Notes: generated from the letters alone by a model not told the origin. 64,000 bases of DNA from Linyphia triangularis (GCA_963978545.1 OZ021726.1:29856459-29920458), one strand, 5' to 3'. Counted from the stretch's first letter, positions 50,175 through 62,605 are shown. A program made the numbers and translations.

Positions 50175-50640
50175 GTGAAATCCCAACAAAAACATCTCTG
50201 TAAAATGACGTCAAGTTCTTCATGCATTGATTATGACATGCATTGATTATGAAAGTATTAAGATCTAAAGTAGAGCCAAGTTTAAAGTTGTTGTAAATTA
50301 CGGACAATAAAAATTAATAAAATTTTCTTCTCTAAAATTAAAATTCTCCTGCATAGGCCTAGGTATCTAGCTGCAAAAATATTTATGGCACTTAGCCATT
50401 ACATATTCTGATTCACTGACGCGTAATGGCCAAGTCACACGAGCAATTTTGTATCTAGATACTTAGGCCTATGCAGGAGAATTTTGACTTTAAAGAAGAA
50501 AATATTACTAATTTTTCCTACAATTTACAACAACTTTAAACTTGGCTCTACTTTAGATCTCAATACTTTTGATGGCTATAATCATTGCATGAAGAATTTG
50601 GTGCCATTTTACAGAGATGTTTTTGTAGAGATTAATTTTT
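50175..50640. repeat. Large imperfect inverted repeat
   Basis: The left arm 50175-50374 and right arm 50455-50640 are reverse complements with scattered changes. Examples are AACATCTCTGTAAAATG/CATTTTACAGAGATGTT and TTCTCCTGCATAGGCC/GGCCTATGCAGGAGAA. The centre of about 80 bases is unique. No terminal target duplication was found. The right arm runs straight into family C sequence. Confidence 0.85.
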
Positions 50641-50790
50641 ACTATTATGTGAAATTGCAACTTATTTAAGCGATTTTGAGCTGAGAAGAACTTTTCATAG
50701 CGTTTCATCACTGAGAAGAAATCATCCATTTCGTATCACTGACCAACTCTTTTTGCCCCTAAAACTTAATAGAATGTATTATCATTGACA
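50630..50790 (-). repeat. Family C fragment
   Basis: 'aattgcaacttat.taagcgat' and 'aaaacttaatagaatgtattatca' match the copies at 61160-61543 and 31740-32518. The end carrying the Helitron-like start is missing. Confidence 0.5.
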
Positions 50791-50818
50791 GGATAACGTC
50801 ATCTTCTTCGCTTCTAGT

Positions 50819-51345
50819 AGCATCTCACTCATCACTAATTCTCCCACTTCCCATACAGTCACAACCATAAGTCTCAACTCTGAAATCTGGTACATATGTC
50901 AACTAAGACAAACATCGAAAAAGTAAGCTATTCCTATCTCGAATTACCAAATTGAAGGGGTCCAAACGCTCCAAACGAAGTATATTCAAAAGTACCACTT
51001 CCAATACAGTCACAACTATGATATTTGGTACAAATGTCGAAAAGGACAAATATAGAACAAATAAACTCTTCCGATCTCGAATTAGCATATTTAAAGGGTT
51101 AAACGTTCCAAACGAAGTATATTTAAATTCCCCACTTCCAAAGTACTCACATAACTGAAAATTTTAACCGAGGGAAAGCACGGATAAATAAATTATTCCG
51201 ACCTCGAATAATAAATGTAAAGGGTCGAAACACTCCATACGAGGAATATCTCAATGTCTTACTTCCAATATAGTCACAATGGAGAAGTTGCGTATTTTTT
51301 AAAAAATAGTCGAAAGCAATACAGTTTAATAAAGAAAGCAAAGCT
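50819..51345 (+). mobile_element. Helitron fragment, 148-bp units in reverse orientation
   Basis: About three diverged units of the array found in the Helitrons at 39340-42080 lie here on the opposite strand. They start with CTCACTCATCACTAATTCTC, which normally follows the 5' terminus. Both true ends are missing. Open frames here are translations of the units. Confidence 0.7.
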
Positions 51346-53100
51346 GATTCCGAATATATAAGTTATATTGCGATTAAAAATTTATTTAATTAAATATCGA
51401 AAGAAGAAAAATCGTAAAAACAGTGGAATCGTGACGTAACTGCAAAACGTTCCATCATTGGCTGTTTTGTTTAGATTTGACGTCATAATCCGATGGAAAA
51501 TCATTTGTTTATCTACGACGACCTACGAATTTCATAGGAGCAAATATTCGTGGTGTAAAATCTGATCCCATTTTACAAACAGTTTTTCATTTGTCTTTAA
51601 CTTGATTGAATATGACTTATTTTCATTGTAAGTTTTTATTTTCAATTATCATTCCATCCAGTTAAACTGAAGAACATTGCAGTGACAATTCGAAAATATT
51701 TTCGGAGCTCAAAATTTTACATACTTTACGAACTGTTCGAAACGAATCGTATTCAACCAAAAACTATAAATTCAATTAAAATTCACGTTCAAGAGTTTTC
51801 ATTCCGATCTTGTACAAGTCATTCTTATGCAAGTACATTTGATTCTTAAACAAGAAACAAAGGACTTTTTCCTTGTTCATCAATTTTGTGGTGCTATTTT
51901 GAAAACTTTCAGTCCGTTTTTAAACAGCTCTTTACTCTAAAGAAAGTTATAAAAACACTAGTTTTCCATAGTACAGTTGTATCCAGTATTATTTTTAAAA
52001 TAAAATTTTCAAATTGAGGGATTCAAATGAAGTTACTTCATTTTTTACTAATAAGTGAAATGTCTGTAAATTGACTTTCTATGTAAACAACTGCCATGCA
52101 AATCCAATAGAGTAAAAAAAAGCATTTTTTTTTTTTTTTTTTTAGTTCAGATTAATTTATATTCCGCTAGAAATATTATTTTCCCATTTTCAAGAACACT
52201 CTTACTTCTTTGAACAACTTGCCTATCTCTCACCCACAAAGTTGGCGACATTTATTACCAAGAAAATAAAATGGTTTGTTTTAACAAATTCTTTCAAATT
52301 GTCAAAGCAGAATAGAAGCCAACTACAATTTAGTTTTGTTTATACATTTAATTTAATTTTGTTTGTATATTCCTATTTAATTAAAACGCTGATTCAATTT
52401 CCTTTGACCTGTTTTTTTTAAAAATAATTTTAGTTTAGTAAAAACAGTCGGGCGATGTTCGCACTCACTCCGCAAGGACGAACTCTTATTATCTTGAAAG
52501 GCTTAAAAAGTTACTACAAACTGTTTCATTAAATGGAATAAATAAAATATATTGTCACACACACACACAAAATACATCGAATGAATTTACCATTATTACG
52601 ACGAAATATAAAATCAGTTTTAGAATGCTGCTTTTTCTTCCTTTTCGACTACGAGCCATTTTAAATAATAAATACATTATAATGAATTAAGAAAAAAAAA
52701 AATATTATAGCCAATCGATTTTTTACATGTTTCCAGAATACAAAAATTAAAAAAAAAGTGTCGGAAAAAAATTGAATTAATAAAATTATCAGAAAATGTG
52801 GGGCACGAACACATTTCTGGAATTTTTTTCTTCAGTTTTATGTATTTATATTGTTATAAAAATATAAATTCATAAAAACTATTCAATATTTTTTTTTAAA
52901 GTATTAGGTTTGATTCAGAATTAAATAAAGATTCGATAAAAAACTATAGGAAATAATATTCGAATTCAATTCCAGGCTAAAGAATTTTTTCTTTAAACTG
53001 TAAGAATACTTTTGCGAGTCACTGTATATTATGAGCTATTCTAAATGATAGAATTCCAAAATAATTAAATCATTATGTAAAAATAAAAGTAATAGATGTA
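51346..53100. other. AT-rich non-coding, nothing recognised
   Basis: Contains a T run at 52125-52143 and a short CA repeat at 52556-52570. No gene seen. Confidence 0.4.
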
Positions 53101-53106
53101 AAATAT

Positions 53107-53265
53107 TCAGATAAAATGATTTTCACAAACGTATAGGGTATTTTTTGCAGAAACATCGTCCCGTTTAATGGCTTTACACCACTTTTTGCGGATGTCTGTG
53201 TGTTTAAGAACACTCATAAATAATTTAGAAGGGAAGCAATGTTTGTACGATGAATTTGAGGACAT
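53107..53265 (-). pseudogene. THAP-like zinc-finger fragment
   Basis: A 52-codon frame starting MSSNSS. Residues 8-51 resemble the second half of a THAP DNA-binding domain: a CFPS position like the usual HxFP, RKKW at 26-29 (the conserved basic-Trp stretch), KAIKRDD at 31-37, and YVCENHF at 45-51, carrying the last Cys and His of the C2CH zinc site. The amino-terminal Cys pair is missing, and a stop follows immediately after the domain. A THAP domain is normally about 80-90 residues, so this is a truncated piece. It may derive from a P-element-like transposon or a THAP gene. An exon of an intact gene is less likely since no clear splice site follows HF. The domain reading is moderately sure. 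Confidence 0.5.
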
Positions 53266-53538
53266 AATTTTAAATAGATTAAAAGAATACAAGATTAAAA
53301 AAAAAAAAAAAAAATCTAAACGTGCTATAGCAATGCGAATAAATTCACGAGTTTCCAAGATAGCTCGAAACAAAAATAGGATAATGACGTAGGGTGACGT
53401 CACAGCTAAGTTAGTCTCGTTTTTACCACGTTTTTAAAAGTGGGAAATTGAAACTCGTATAACTCGAGAAATATTGAACGGATTTCAATTTTTTTTCTAG
53501 TTTTGGTTGTTTTTCGTCACATTTAATAATAATAATAA

Positions 53539-53572
<34 letters not shown>

Positions 53573-53573
<1 letters not shown>

Positions 53574-53730
53574 TCAACTTGCCCATTGTAAAAGTTGGGA
53601 CAAATGTCAACAAGGAAAAGCATAGATAAAGTAAGGTATTTCGATTTTGGTAAACCAATTTTCACTGGTTGAAATGCGATCAAACGTTCAAAATATGTAT
53701 TGCTTGAAATTTCGTAGCGAAGCACGGGTA
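53573..53730 (+). mobile_element. Helitron 3'-end fragment
   Basis: One diverged array unit ('gggacaaatgtcaaca', 'agtaaggtatttcgatttt') is followed by TTTCGTAGCGAAGCACGGGTA, the 3' hairpin of the Helitrons at 39340-42080. The last TTTAGCTAG is missing, so the end is truncated. Confidence 0.75.
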
Positions 53731-53869
53731 GAACAGAAGTATTCAACGTGATATTGTAAGAGAAGTGATAATAATAATAAAAAAAAGATCAGCATTTTAT
53801 AATCATTTCTTTTAGTCAAAGCTCTTTGTTGCCAAAATATAAATTTGTTTAGATTTTGTACCAGGGGCT

Positions 53870-54021
53870 AATACCTTTATATTAACAGCTCATGCAATCA
53901 ATTAGGATATCCGAGTCTATCTGTCAAGTTTCAGATCGATAGGACGACGGCAAGTGAGTAAAATAGTCCTCAGATGATTGTAAATATCACAACTAAGCAA
54001 AATCGAAGTTAATATAAAGGA
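53870..54021 (-). repeat. Family C fragment with Helitron-like 5' end
   Basis: Minus strand begins A|TCCTTTATATTAACTTCG at 54021. Then one unit containing the complement of 'gagtctatctgtcaagtttc' follows. It matches 61405-61543 and 32380-32518. Confidence 0.6.
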
Positions 54022-54024
54022 TGT

Positions 54025-57000
54025 TAAAAAAATAAAGTCTATCTTTGAAAAATGTTTGCAATAAGAAATGCAATACCTTGCAAATCGCATTTTTCGCCTA
54101 GGAAAGAGAAGCTTGCAATCTCAATAATATTTTAACTAAATATAATACAAGTTCTTATATAAGATCTTTTAAAAATCATACATTGTACATTGGCAAGAAA
54201 ATAATTAAAAAAAAAATAAAAAATAATGAGAGTAGACATTGTATTGAAAACGAACATTTAATGACAACTTGTTAAAAACGAAGACATTCATCAAGAAAAC
54301 TTTATAATATTCATACAATTAAACAAAGGCTTCACTAGCACTGAAATATCTATTGATGGCTTTCCTAGAACCTAACTTCAAAATTGAACTTTATTTCCCC
54401 CTTTGAGTAGCCAGGTTTCATTCATACATCGAGGTTACCATTATCACAATAAATTCTCGAACAAATTTAATTAAAAAAATTACAATAATAAGGCGTATTA
54501 ATACCATGCAATGTATAAACATGAATATTGCAATCACAGAACCAAAATTTTACAATTAAACAAGTTCATAAAATGAAAGAGATGCAATTCAATAGAAAAA
54601 TTAGCCCCCAATTCACATTCCCTTAACTTTCAGTATTTTTAATGAAAGGAAATGTCATGTATTTAAAAACATAATTAAATATGTAGCATGATTTTGCAAT
54701 AACCCTAAATGAATATTTGATATCATAACTGTCGCAAACATGGTTGTGCTTAGTTGTCAACTATATAATTTCGAATTGAACAAATTCAAATTATATTTGA
54801 AATGTATTTTAAAGAGTTCAAATTTTAGACATCGTAACATTAAGATTTTAAAATTTTAAAAACATTTTTAAATTATAGATAAACATATTTACATTTCAGA
54901 GATTTGTGTAAAATATAAAATTATCCTGCAACACTTAAATATTTATCTATTTTATCATTAAAATTTTAAATTTGTGTTTTTACAAGCAATTTGGCATGAT
55001 TTGGTTATTATTTAATAATTCTAAAACAGTCTGGCTACTCTTTCCTTCTTCATTGTTGACTCTCTTCCTAATTTAGTAGAACTAATAGCGCCTACGTTAA
55101 GCAGCATATAAATATACAGATGCAATTTGAAAATAGCAAAGTGTACCAACTTTACATGTCAACATTTCAAAAAGTCACAGACATGTGGAGTGGTAGCCTG
55201 TAGTTTCACTTCACATGTAAATGCTGATGATAGTTACATTTATTTATTTCAAAGATAATGTATTTTTTCTGAAAATGTACAAAATTCTTTTGTCTGTTGT
55301 TGTTTGTTGAAAAGTTATAGTTTTTTTCAAGAGAAATTTCATTATTGATTTAAAAATTACTTCACTGGGAATAACTTAAAAAACTTAAATAAAACAAAGG
55401 TTCATTTTGTAAACAGTAGATGGCAGCACAAAAATAACAGACTAGAATTTTTATATGTGAAAGTTGGGTATGTTATTGTTCCTTAAATTGTTTAGCGAAA
55501 GTTAGTGACAACAGTATTATCAAAGAATAAGGCAATCAAGTTTTCTGAAAATTAACATTACCATCTAACCGCATTTTCATTTTAGAAAGATCATTTGGTA
55601 ATAGTGTAGTGACATTTGAAGGAAATGAAAATCATTATCAAACATTAAAAAAAAAAAAAAATTAAAATTTTTATACCACTTTCTCTAGGTTTGATTTATT
55701 ATTTTTTTCATCAACAAAAAATTCAGGTAGTAAATATATAAAAATACCAATTTAAAACAAGAGAAAATATTTTTGAATAGGGTTGTTAACAGTATAATAA
55801 ATTATGGGATATTTTATTGAAGAATTACGTAGAAATTTTATATTTTTAATTTTATAGAATTTCAAAGTGCCCACATTATTCACTGAGCAGTGTTCTCATT
55901 TAGTTTTAATTTTGTTTTATTATGTATTTATAACTTTTACTCGTTAAGTATTGTTTTGGATATTTCCATATTCCATTTCATTTAGAAGACGAGGAAACAA
56001 GACCACCACATTCTTTACAGTTAATACATTTATTTTATATCATTCTCCTCTTCTTCACCTGTATATTAAGCAATCACTCTTTAAACACACTTTGGCACAG
56101 CAAATATTAGGCATCTTTGTTCCTGATCTTAATGCATTTGAGGATTTAATGTACTTTACATTTGAGAGTTCCAAAATGTAAAATCTAACTACGAAAATAG
56201 TTTTATAATGTCATACCTCCTTCCCATTAACTTAATTGAATACTAAACTAAGAATCTGAAGATAACTTTTATGATCTTTCAAACCATAAACTTCATTAAA
56301 AAAATAAACGATAAATTAAATTTAAAATAAATTAGATTAACAACGCCATATAGGGATTATCTCCAGTGTTTTAGAAACTTACATTTGTACCAGCCAAAAA
56401 ACACACCACTTCAGGTTCATAATTATTCTCCTACCATGTGAATATGATTCGATTTTCTTCCAATTTTATGTTGTGCATTGAGTTAGACTCAAACTTTCTG
56501 ACGAACCTATTTCGTCATAATTTGAACTTAAATTGCTATGAGTGTCAGAATAGGGCGTTGGACCCTTATTATGAGATAAAAATGTATCTGAAAACCTTAC
56601 TACAAGCATTAACTACAAATTTCAAAAAGCAGCTTGTAGTAACGAATGTCTTAAGCTGAGAGAAAACCATCGTGGTTTGACTATTAAAAACCTGATGTTT
56701 CCAGATTGCAGTCCTTAAAGGAATACATAAATGTAAACTGACATTTATACTTGGATATCCACAGCGGTTTTGGTTACAACTTTCAATATCACTGATGAAT
56801 ATCTTTGAACGGTGGTAATGCGCTTCAAGAACAGATATAAAAATTTCTAAGATATGAGGTGTGATTTAAGATCCTCTGTCCAGAGGCTCTAAATCTGTCC
56901 CAGAGATCTTCAAAACAAAAGTATAAGAAGTCATTTGTCATTTGACATTACAGTCTAAGAGATCTTTCAATTCATGACGATGTCTCGAAAGTTTTTCTGG

Positions 57001-57140
57001 GAAAACCTGCAAGGATGTCTTGACAGCCAATCTGTAATGAAAGACTGTCATTGGCGAGATCTTCAAGCGAATCTCGGTTTAAATAAGTCTTTTCTTCATA
57101 TGTACAAAAAGTCTCTGATTATGTATAATTATATTATAGG
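54025..57140. other. AT-rich non-coding; 3' flank of the tolloid gene at its right end
   Basis: No gene recognised. The part near 57140 must include the 3' UTR of the tolloid-type gene, but no poly(A) signal close to the stop codon stands out. A-rich and AT-rich stretches dominate 54100-56300. Confidence 0.45.
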
Positions 57141-57145
57141 TACTA

Positions 57146-57298
57146 TTAAAGGTGATATCGTTCCATGATGTCGTCGTTCTCGTCAATGGGAGCGTCGAAG
57201 GCCGTGTAGGCGGCGGAAAATCCTTTTGTGTTGATGGTGTCGTCGGAACGAAAACGTACCATGAGGGAGTCGCCGCTGGAGAAAAATTCAGGTGGTAC
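57146..57298 (-). CDS. tld: Tolloid/BMP1-type metalloprotease, last coding exon (end of CUB domain)
   Basis: Last coding exon of a secreted astacin-type metalloprotease of the tolloid/BMP1 family, which in animals cleaves the BMP antagonist chordin/Sog and matrix precursors outside the cell. It encodes 50 residues and a TAA stop (57146-57148). It begins VPPEFFSSGDSLMVRF, continues RSDDTINTKGFSAAYTAFD, the usual last strands of a CUB domain, and ends with an acidic then polar tail (IDENDDIMERYHL). The acceptor is a clear CAG|G at 57299, in phase 0, joining KFCGNK of the preceding exon to VPPEFF. GC content and codon use differ sharply from the AT-rich surroundings. The protease, EGF and earlier CUB domains are not in the window. 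Whether it is the tolloid or tolkin paralogue cannot be told from this piece. Confidence 0.87.
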   Translation of the reverse strand, partial: VPPEFFSSGDSLMVRFRSDDTINTKGFSAAYTAFDAPIDENDDIMERYHL

Positions 57299-57728
57299 CT
57301 GAAATAGAGTCAATCGTGGTAAGTTTCATCAGAGTGAATTCAAATTCTCCGAGTCTTATTTGGGATTTCAATAGTAGGATAATATAATTTTAGACTGTTA
57401 CAAGGCACAATAAAATTGGCAAAAAGTATAAAGATGAATAATTTAGAGAATATGTTTTGTGTTATTTATATTGAATTTCGATCTTTATTAAAAAAAAACT
57501 TCATGGGTTAGGAAATAAAAGAATTACTCTCGCAACTTATTTTAAGCTTTGTTGAAGAATTATTAAATTTTTAATTGAATTGGTTTCTTTCATACACACA
57601 GTAGTGTAAGGAAAATATTAAAATTTAAGCAAAAAACAACTTTTTTTTTCTTTTACAACCTTTTAATATAAAGATTTTGTTTAAAACTTTTCTTTCTTTG
57701 GTATTCAGCCTCTTTAAATACCCTTAAG

Positions 57729-57771
<43 letters not shown>

Positions 57772-58066
57772 AGGGAAGTAAAATTTTTTTGAATGTTAAT
57801 GCATAATCTCTCGAAGGGTCCATAGACAGTTGCATAGTTCTGGGAAAATTTTCAAGAATTGGTGGTGTATATAGAGCATACTGGGTGATCCATAAGTAGC
57901 AGAAAATATTGAAAATCTATCTTCTGATTGCAATTAATAACAAAACACAGAAATGAGCACAAAATATCGCATTTCCCTCCCATTTATTCTGTTACTTTTG
58001 GATCACTCTAGTTTGATATCAGGGTCCACGTCCATTGAGATCCGACTACAAACGAGCAGTACTTAC
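57299..58066 (-). other. Intron between the last two tolloid exons
   Basis: Donor GTAAGT at 58066, acceptor CAG ending at 57299; 768 bp, phase 0. It contains an A run of 37 at 57733-57769. Confidence 0.85.
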
Positions 58067-58317
58067 CTTGTTTCCGCAGAACTTGCCCATGTTGTTGGCG
58101 GAATCGTCGTCTCCGTCGTACACCTCCACGTAGTCGTACCCACAGTCCTGCTCGTGCTCCACCTCGAAAGTGAGGAATCGTAGTCTTACTCGGTGGTCGT
58201 TTAGCCCCTGCACTATCCAGTCGCAGTCCTCCTTGTTCTCGTAGTTCTGGTCGCCGTACTTGGCGTGGCTGTACACGTGCTCCAGGTCCTGCTTCGCCAG
58301 CAACCGACCACCGCACA
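58067..58317 (-). CDS. tld: Tolloid/BMP1-type metalloprotease, penultimate coding exon (CUB domain)
   Basis: This 251-bp exon encodes most of the C-terminal CUB domain. The acceptor CAG precedes 58317. The first two bases finish a split codon, then 83 codons follow: CGGRLLAKQ, a HVYSHAKYGDQNY strand, DCDWIVQG, LRFLTFEVEHEQDCGYDY, DYVEVYDG and KFCGNK. The donor is AAG|GTAAGT. All four CUB cysteines are present (CGG, DCDW, QDCGY, FCGN), as are the acidic residues of the calcium site around FEVE and DYVEVYDG. The sequence resembles the fifth CUB domain of BMP1/tolloid closely enough to name the family. The upstream exons are not in the window: the frame does not continue past the acceptor, and I saw no further CUB or EGF exon up to 64000. 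Confidence 0.88.
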
Positions 58318-58319
58318 CT

Positions 58320-61158
58320 GCTCGAGAAGGAACAACAACAACAACGCAGTCAGTAATGAGGAATAGCGTATAAAGTTCAATCCTATTTTTATTTGAGTAG
58401 TATATTATAACTAATATGATTTTTGCGAATCTGATGTTAGATTTCAAACAAAGATAACGTGCAGGTGTTTTGATGCACAGGGATTGGGTGAAGAATATTC
58501 AGCTTTAAAAGTATTTACAATTGCACGTTCTTTGTAAATTACATTGATCTCAAACAATGATGGATGTGTTAAAGAGTTTTCACAGCCTCATTTTCTGTTT
58601 TATACCTTTAGACTGAATCATTAGTTGACTTATGGCAATCATAAGTTTTAAATCTAAGTTAGTACTTTAGACTAATGAGTTAAACTGGAATCACAGTTTT
58701 TAGATTTCAGGAATTGCCTATATTTCTTTGATGCTATTAGGTCAGTTTAGCTGTATAAACCATATTCTTAAATATATTTAGTTATAATATAAAACTGTAT
58801 TTTATCAAAAGAATTTTTTGTTTAAAGTGTAACTGGATAAAAATTACTCATCATTTAACATCTAGAATGATACCAGCTTGAATAATTTCAGTTTCAAACT
58901 GAACTCTGAGAAAATTTCATTCTTAAATTGTACCCGGTTAAAGAAAAGGATTCTGCAACAGCTGTAAAGAAAGTCAGGGGTAAATATTGTTTCTTTTTCA
59001 CTGTTTAAGTTTTCTTTGCATGGGTAAGCAGCCTTATGGTGGCGTCTAAGAGAACTTTGCAAGAGGCAATTTTTCGTAAGAAAATGCAATCTTTCTATAA
59101 ACATTTTAAAGGATTGATTAGTGTAATACAATGAATGTATTTAATCACAAAAGATTATATAATAGTAACATTGTGCATTTATCAACTAAATAAAGAGGAC
59201 TTAATTTGATACATTTACATTAATAAACCATAAGACACTTTTGAATACATCAAAGCGGAACTTTTTAACTTCTGATTAAGTAATTAAAGTGTCAACCATT
59301 GCAGTGGTTTGTTCCAATTGAGATTTTTTTTTCAATTAAAATATGGAATATAATATAACTAAGTTTGGTTTTTCAATTTTAATTTTTTATATAGCTAGGT
59401 TTTGATAATTATTTATAACCTGTGGGACAAATATAATTCAAAGAACACAAACAGTTACCGCATTATTCCATTTTTAAGGCTGAGGTTACATAATTAAATT
59501 TGTTCTATTGGAGTTAGGTGTTTGACTGTGAGGTGCATAATGTAAAATTTTAAAATGTACGGATTAAAAAGAGTCACCACTATTTCAGAATTTTTCCGCC
59601 ACACGCACTTCTCTGTCTCCCAGCGCAAAATAAAAAAATAAAATAAAATTTTATAATAGGTAACTGTAACTTAAAATAGTAAATGTTAAATGTTTATTAC
59701 TCTGAAGAGAGATGGTAAGGCGAATTGTTGAAGGTCGACTTGGACAATTCTTTCTAACTTCAGTAGAAGAAGGTTAAAAAAGTAAATAAAAGAGACTTAT
59801 TTCAGAATTACTTGTCATAAAAGTATGAAAATGCGTTAGCTGCCCTATCTCATTTCTGTACACAGTGTAAAGTATTTACATCAGTTTTTCTCATCACGAA
59901 TATCGGACCACACATAATTCTGTTAAGTCTAATCCTAAATTTCTCTGCTGCTATTTAAAACTTTTACTTTTATCTCCACTTAAAAAATAATTTACTATGG
60001 TAAAATCTCGCTCAACCACAGAATTTTGTTGCCATAAAATATATTGAATACTTAATAATCAATTATATTGAATTATATATCAATTAAAAATACTTTTACA
60101 TAGAAAAAAAAAGTTTGATCAATCAAGGAATGTTGCTTAGAAGGTAGAAAATGGGATTTCGATTTATTGGAAAAATATTATTAGTTCTTTTACAGTGATT
60201 CGTGAAGATGATTAATGACCAGGGAAATATTTTGAGTTAGGAGAATATGTTTCTTAATAATAGGTTATTTTTCCAAAGCAGGAACAGATTATGCAAATCT
60301 GGAAATATGTCGGAATACATGAATGATATATCTTATAAATCAGGGATTATCCCGAGTAATTTTGACCATCTTTTAACCAGTGCAATCGCCAATGGAAGAA
60401 GCCATTTTGTCGACTTGGTGTAGTTGTAATAGGTTGAGCGAAAAGTCTCACGCGGAAAAAAAAAATATTGCACAAAAACTTACTGGGAAATTAAGAAAGT
60501 TTTTCTACTACTAATTAAGTTTTTTTTTTTATGAAAACCAATTAATTTACCTTCGCTTACTTTGTATTTCGGGGAATATCAAGTGGGTAAATCAGTCCTC
60601 GCTACGCTTTAATAAGCCTTAAGTAGTACATTTTAGCTTTTAATTTTTTTTTTAAAAGGTATATTTTGAGTAACATAAAAAACCCTGCTAAAATTATATT
60701 TAATTTTTGCCTAGAGTTTTCAGAATTTTATGTCCTTTGCCCCGTTCTGTTCATAGGTAAGACCAGAAACGTATTATTTAAATTAATAATATGTTGTTAG
60801 AAAGAAATGGGCTACCTTTTTCTTTCTGAATATTAAAATTTGTATAATTAGCAACATATAATTTCATAACTGTGCATAAAAAGCAAAACTGAATCCTCTG
60901 AGCGTCAAGGGAATGGGCGAAATTATACAGTTGTTTTCCCTGCAATAATTTTTAAATTTTATTTCTGATCCAAATATATAATTTTTTAAAATTATTTTTT
61001 ATTTATTTTGTTTTAAGTAGGTTTTAAACTATCATCCTAATAAAAAAAATTAAAAAATATTGTATTTCACATTTTATTTATAAATTTAAAAAGGTTGGGT
61101 ATTGCTGGAAAAACTGGGGATCAAATGACGGATATATACGCCCGTGACCCTCAGAAGG
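58320..61158 (-). other. Long tolloid intron, nothing else recognised
   Basis: AT-rich sequence upstream of the CUB exon on the minus strand, so intronic to the tolloid gene if that gene continues beyond the window. A short GCC-rich patch near 59595-59630 has no open frame. Confidence 0.45.
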
Positions 61159-61159
61159 T

Positions 61160-61543
61160 TAGCATTTTACTTAAAGGCATTTGGAGGATCTTACCATTAA
61201 GCAAAAGTTACAGAGCTCCTTGCAAGAACGCACATTCACAATAGGACTTCCTTCCAAGCAACAAAAAATATCCATAAATCAAAGTTTTTACTATAAATGT
61301 GCAATTGCAACTTATGTGAGCGATATCGAGTTTTCATATTGTTTGACCACTACTAAGAACTCCATCAATTCCGGACCATGGAGAAACTTTTCTTTTTACC
61401 CTAAAACTTGATAGAATGCCTTTTATCGACAACGGGTCTATCTGTCAAGTTTCAAGTCGATTGGATAAATGCAAGTGGGTTAATTAGCCGTCCATTAACT
61501 TTGTTGCACGAACCAACACGCAAATTCGAAGTAAATACAAGGA
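61160..61543 (-). repeat. Family C copy inside the tolloid intron
   Basis: 'gcaacttatgtgagcgat', 'aaaacttgatagaatgcc', 'ggtctatctgtcaagtttc' and 'gcaagtgggttaattag' are shared with 31740-32518. The minus strand starts A|TCCTTGTATTTACTTCG at 61543. The apparent open frame at 61181-61411 is repeat sequence. Confidence 0.65.
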
Positions 61544-61861
61544 TTTAAAAAATGACAGCCTCAGTTTCTTCTTGTCATGTTAAAATATTAGTTATACTTC
61601 TTTTCTTTGGTTCCAGCACCGAAGAATAAGAAAACTAACGTTTTCCTGTTGTTTCCAACTATTCAGTTATACCTGGAGTTCTCTTACATTACAATTACAT
61701 GAAAAATCCATACCTTTTCCATATATTGGAAATACTACAAATCAATTGGAGGACAAGCACTACAAACTCAATCATTCTCTTCTTTGTATCAATGCTAATG
61801 CTTCTGTACCTGGTCACAACAATTCAATTATTAGTTTCAATTATATATCACTTGTTCGAAG

Positions 61862-61950
61862 CAGTGGCGGCTGGTGCAGGGGGCCAGGGGGGGGCCCGGG
61901 CCCCCTCACTTTTTTGGTCGGTTCCCCCCACAATTTTTTTTTTTACAAAT
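61862..61950 (+). repeat. CAGTGGCGG-type repeat end, copy 1
   Basis: CAGTGGCGGCTGGTGCAG followed by a G run and GGCCCGGGCCCCCTCACTTTTTTGG-like sequence. The same order of motifs recurs at 62527. CAGTGGCGG starts are typical of hAT-like MITEs; that class is inference. Confidence 0.55.
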
Positions 61951-62526
61951 GATTTTTTTTTTTTAATTTTTTTATTAGTTACTAGTTAATATACTGATTT
62001 ATCTGAAGTTTTAATCTTGAAACTGACCATTTTCACTCAACTAATAAATTTCCTTATGGATGAATATTTAAGTCGCCTGATTGAGCTTCTTTTCCTTTGC
62101 CCGTAGAAGAAAAGGGCTGGAAAAAAGATGAAGGGGCGGGGGTGAGAGACTGACTTTCGCCACCTGCAATATCCTGCAAGTCTATACCCCTTGTGTGGTT
62201 CTCAAATTACAAAATTCCTGAGTTTCGTGTTTTGGCACTGTCTTCTGATCTATAGGATAAGGAGATCCCCGGCCGAAATAAAAGTTAATCTCATTAGATC
62301 AGAGACCCAATATGAATGTTAAGCATCGATATTTTTTATTTTATTACTAGGCTCATAAAGTTTAATGATGTAAGTCATACTATAATTCGCTGCTGAAGGA
62401 ATGAATTTGAAATGCCCAACTAAGATATTTTTTATACTCATCTGTGACCGTTTGAAAAAATAAGTTGAATGAAAGTAACTAACTTATTTCGCACAAAAAC
62501 TAGGATGGTCTCTTCTTGATTGTCGG

Positions 62527-62605
62527 CAGTGGCGGCTGGTGCAAGGGACCAAGGGGGGGCCTGGGCCCACTCACTTTTTTGGTCCCTGGCCCCACTTACA
62601 AATAA
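62527..62605 (+). repeat. CAGTGGCGG-type repeat end, copy 2
   Basis: CAGTGGCGGCTGGTGCAAG, then GGGGGGGCCTGGGCCCACTCACTTTTTTGG in order, matching 61862 in the same orientation with an offset of 665 bases. Confidence 0.55.

Noticed and set aside
57953..58183. 76-codon plus-strand frame over the CUB exon
   Set aside because: It is the opposite-strand shadow of the tolloid CUB exon.
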